Source: Sporosarcina luteola
GTDB taxonomy: Bacteria; Bacillota; Bacilli; Bacillales_A; Planococcaceae
Reading direction: 5' to 3'
NCBI GenBank assembly: GCA_014204635.1
Contig: JACHLS010000001.1
Location: 186,001 to 250,000, forward strand
DNA: 64,000 bases
This document shows, piece after piece, positions 63,184-64,000 of the stretch. Numbering within the stretch: position 1 is the stretch's first letter; every line of letters begins with the position of its first letter. Below the pieces are notes generated by a model. That model saw only the letters and a list, made by a program, of their open reading frames with translations, was not told the origin of the DNA and did no database searches. Position numbers and translations under genes: made by a program.

Positions 63184-63428
63184 TCACACAGCGGTTCGGC
63201 ACATCATTCCTTGCAAATAAGGAAAGATTGCATAAGGCAATAGAAGGTTGTAGACAGACTGTTCGTTCATGCTTTTTCAGCTCGGCCTATGGAGGGATTT
63301 TATTCATTCCCTAGGTGGGCAAAAAGCTTGAATGATGCCAGTGCTTGTCTCAGTCTGCTGTTGTCCGAACGCAGTCTTTTTTTGTGCGCTCTCGCCTGTG
63401 TAAACAGAATGAGAGGAAGCGAAAAATA
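63184..63428 (+). promoter_or_regulatory. Transcription attenuator region before the ABC-F gene
   Basis: AGACTGTTCG (about 63256-63265) can pair with CGAACGCAGTCT (63367-63378), followed by TTTTTTT, giving a long-range terminator; GCGGTTCGG (about 63191-63199) offers a competing partner for the same CCGAAC stretch. Ribosome stalling on the leader peptide could shift between the two. Folded by eye only. The MsrD/VmlR-type ABC-F genes are known to be controlled in this way. Confidence 0.5.
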
Positions 63429-64000
63429 ATGATTTGTACAGTACAAAAGGTCAGCAAGATGTTAGGCGGTAATACGATATTTGAAGACTTGTCTCTGGAA
63501 ATAAAGACAGGAGATCGAATAGGAGTTGTGGGACGAAATGGGAGTGGTAAAACGACATTATTAAAATTGATTGCTGGAGTAGAGCAAATTGATTCGGGCG
63601 GCATTCATTTCAAAAAAGGGACGAAAATCGGCTATTTGTCTCAAATTCCTACGTTGGAAATGCCGATGACTGGATACGAAGTATTGAAAAGCGCATTTGG
63701 CGAACTGTTGGAATTAGAAGAAAAGATGAAAGCGCTTGAGGCTGAAATGTCGGACGAAAATGCAGATATAGACCGTTTGCTCATGCAATATGGACAATTC
63801 CAAGAGGAATTTATCCAGCGAAACGGGTATGCCACGGAGTCGGAGATCGAAAAGGTGATAAATGGTCTCCAATTAAGAAATTTCATTCAGCAAGACTTTG
63901 GTGTAATGAGTGGTGGAGAACAGACGAAAGTGATGTTGGGCAAGCTATTATTGAGCCAGCCTGACTTATTGTTAGTTGATGAACCTACGAATCATTTGGA
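63429..64000 (+). CDS. ABC-F family protein, N-terminal part (cut by window end)
   Basis: At least 190 residues. Walker A GRNGSGKTTLLKLIAG, then signature MSGGEQTKVMLGKLLLSQ and Walker B LLLVDEPTNHL, with no membrane segment: the ABC-F class of ribosome-associated ATPases. The Q-loop region is KIGYLSQIPTLE. Presence of a leader-peptide attenuator suggests an antibiotic-resistance ABC-F (Vga/Lsa/VmlR-like) rather than a housekeeping one such as EttA. The ATG at 63429 follows GAGAGGAAG. The second ATPase domain, needed to confirm this, lies outside the window. Confidence 0.88.
   Translation, partial: MICTVQKVSKMLGGNTIFEDLSLEIKTGDRIGVVGRNGSGKTTLLKLIAGVEQIDSGGIHFKKGTKIGYLSQIPTLEMPMTGYEVLKSAFGELLELEEKMKALEAEMSDENADIDRLLMQYGQFQEEFIQRNGYATESEIEKVINGLQLRNFIQQDFGVMSGGEQTKVMLGKLLLSQPDLLLVDEPTNHL

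Overview
The window looks like the chromosome of a low-to-mid GC Bacillota. The evidence is AGGAGG-type ribosome binding sites, many TTG/GTG starts, a T-box leader on argS, a CcpA-type cre site, a YwaC/RelP-like alarmone synthetase, and a staphylococcal/bacilli-type NreABC nitrate-oxygen sensing system. The gene mix suggests Bacillales, most likely the Planococcaceae/Sporosarcina neighbourhood. This placement is an inference from gene content; no search was run. No rRNA, tRNA, CRISPR array, insertion sequence or prophage was found.

Layout. 0-10 kb: the 5' end of argS with its T-box leader (minus strand), an erythromycin-esterase-family hydrolase, a cobalamin riboswitch controlling a class I ribonucleotide reductase operon (nrdE, flavodoxin, nrdF), and an ECF sigma/anti-sigma pair. 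10-26 kb: accessory genes, including a GNAT acetyltransferase, TetR plus CPBP protease, a class C serine hydrolase, a MOSC protein divergent from a LysR regulator, an ABC-2 exporter with a 26-residue membrane peptide, a degenerate-ABC/LytTR fusion, a relP-like gene with an apparent frameshift, and a two-component system next to an ABC transporter with two permeases. 26-44 kb: a continuous nitrate-respiration and molybdenum-cofactor block: narGHJI, nreABC, a hemerythrin-domain protein, a NarK-type transporter fused to a PAS domain, then moeB, moaB, moaC (inverted), moeA, mobB, moaE, moaD, mobA and moaA. 44-54 kb: a 2-hydroxyacid dehydrogenase, an AraC regulator, a second ECF sigma/anti-sigma pair, hutU-hutI with a YjiH transporter, and a SEC-C protein. 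54-64 kb: a modular stem-loop element, an AIM24-like protein, a TetR/MFS pair with two matching operators, a cre-controlled lysine/acyl-CoA catabolic cluster, and an ABC-F gene with a leader-peptide attenuator, cut off by the window end.

How it fits together. The 26-44 kb block is close to self-contained. NreA (nitrate), NreB (oxygen, Fe-S) and NreC sense the conditions. Sites matching the TAGGG-N4-CCCTA form lie upstream of narG. NarGHI reduces nitrate, NarK moves nitrate/nitrite, and the mo genes build the bis-MGD cofactor that NarG needs. The riboswitch on the B12-independent reductase suggests that a B12-dependent reductase is encoded elsewhere.

The least explained signal is in the intergenic DNA. 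Four separate gene-free regions (about 0.83-1.42, 20.46-20.77, 25.83-26.18 and 43.98-44.09 kb) hold degenerate tandem repeats with the same 20-21 bp period, close to two turns of the helix. Their consensus differs from locus to locus. Other leads are the NarK-PAS fusion, the pseudo-ABC/LytTR fusion, the relP frameshift, and the attenuator in front of the ABC-F gene.
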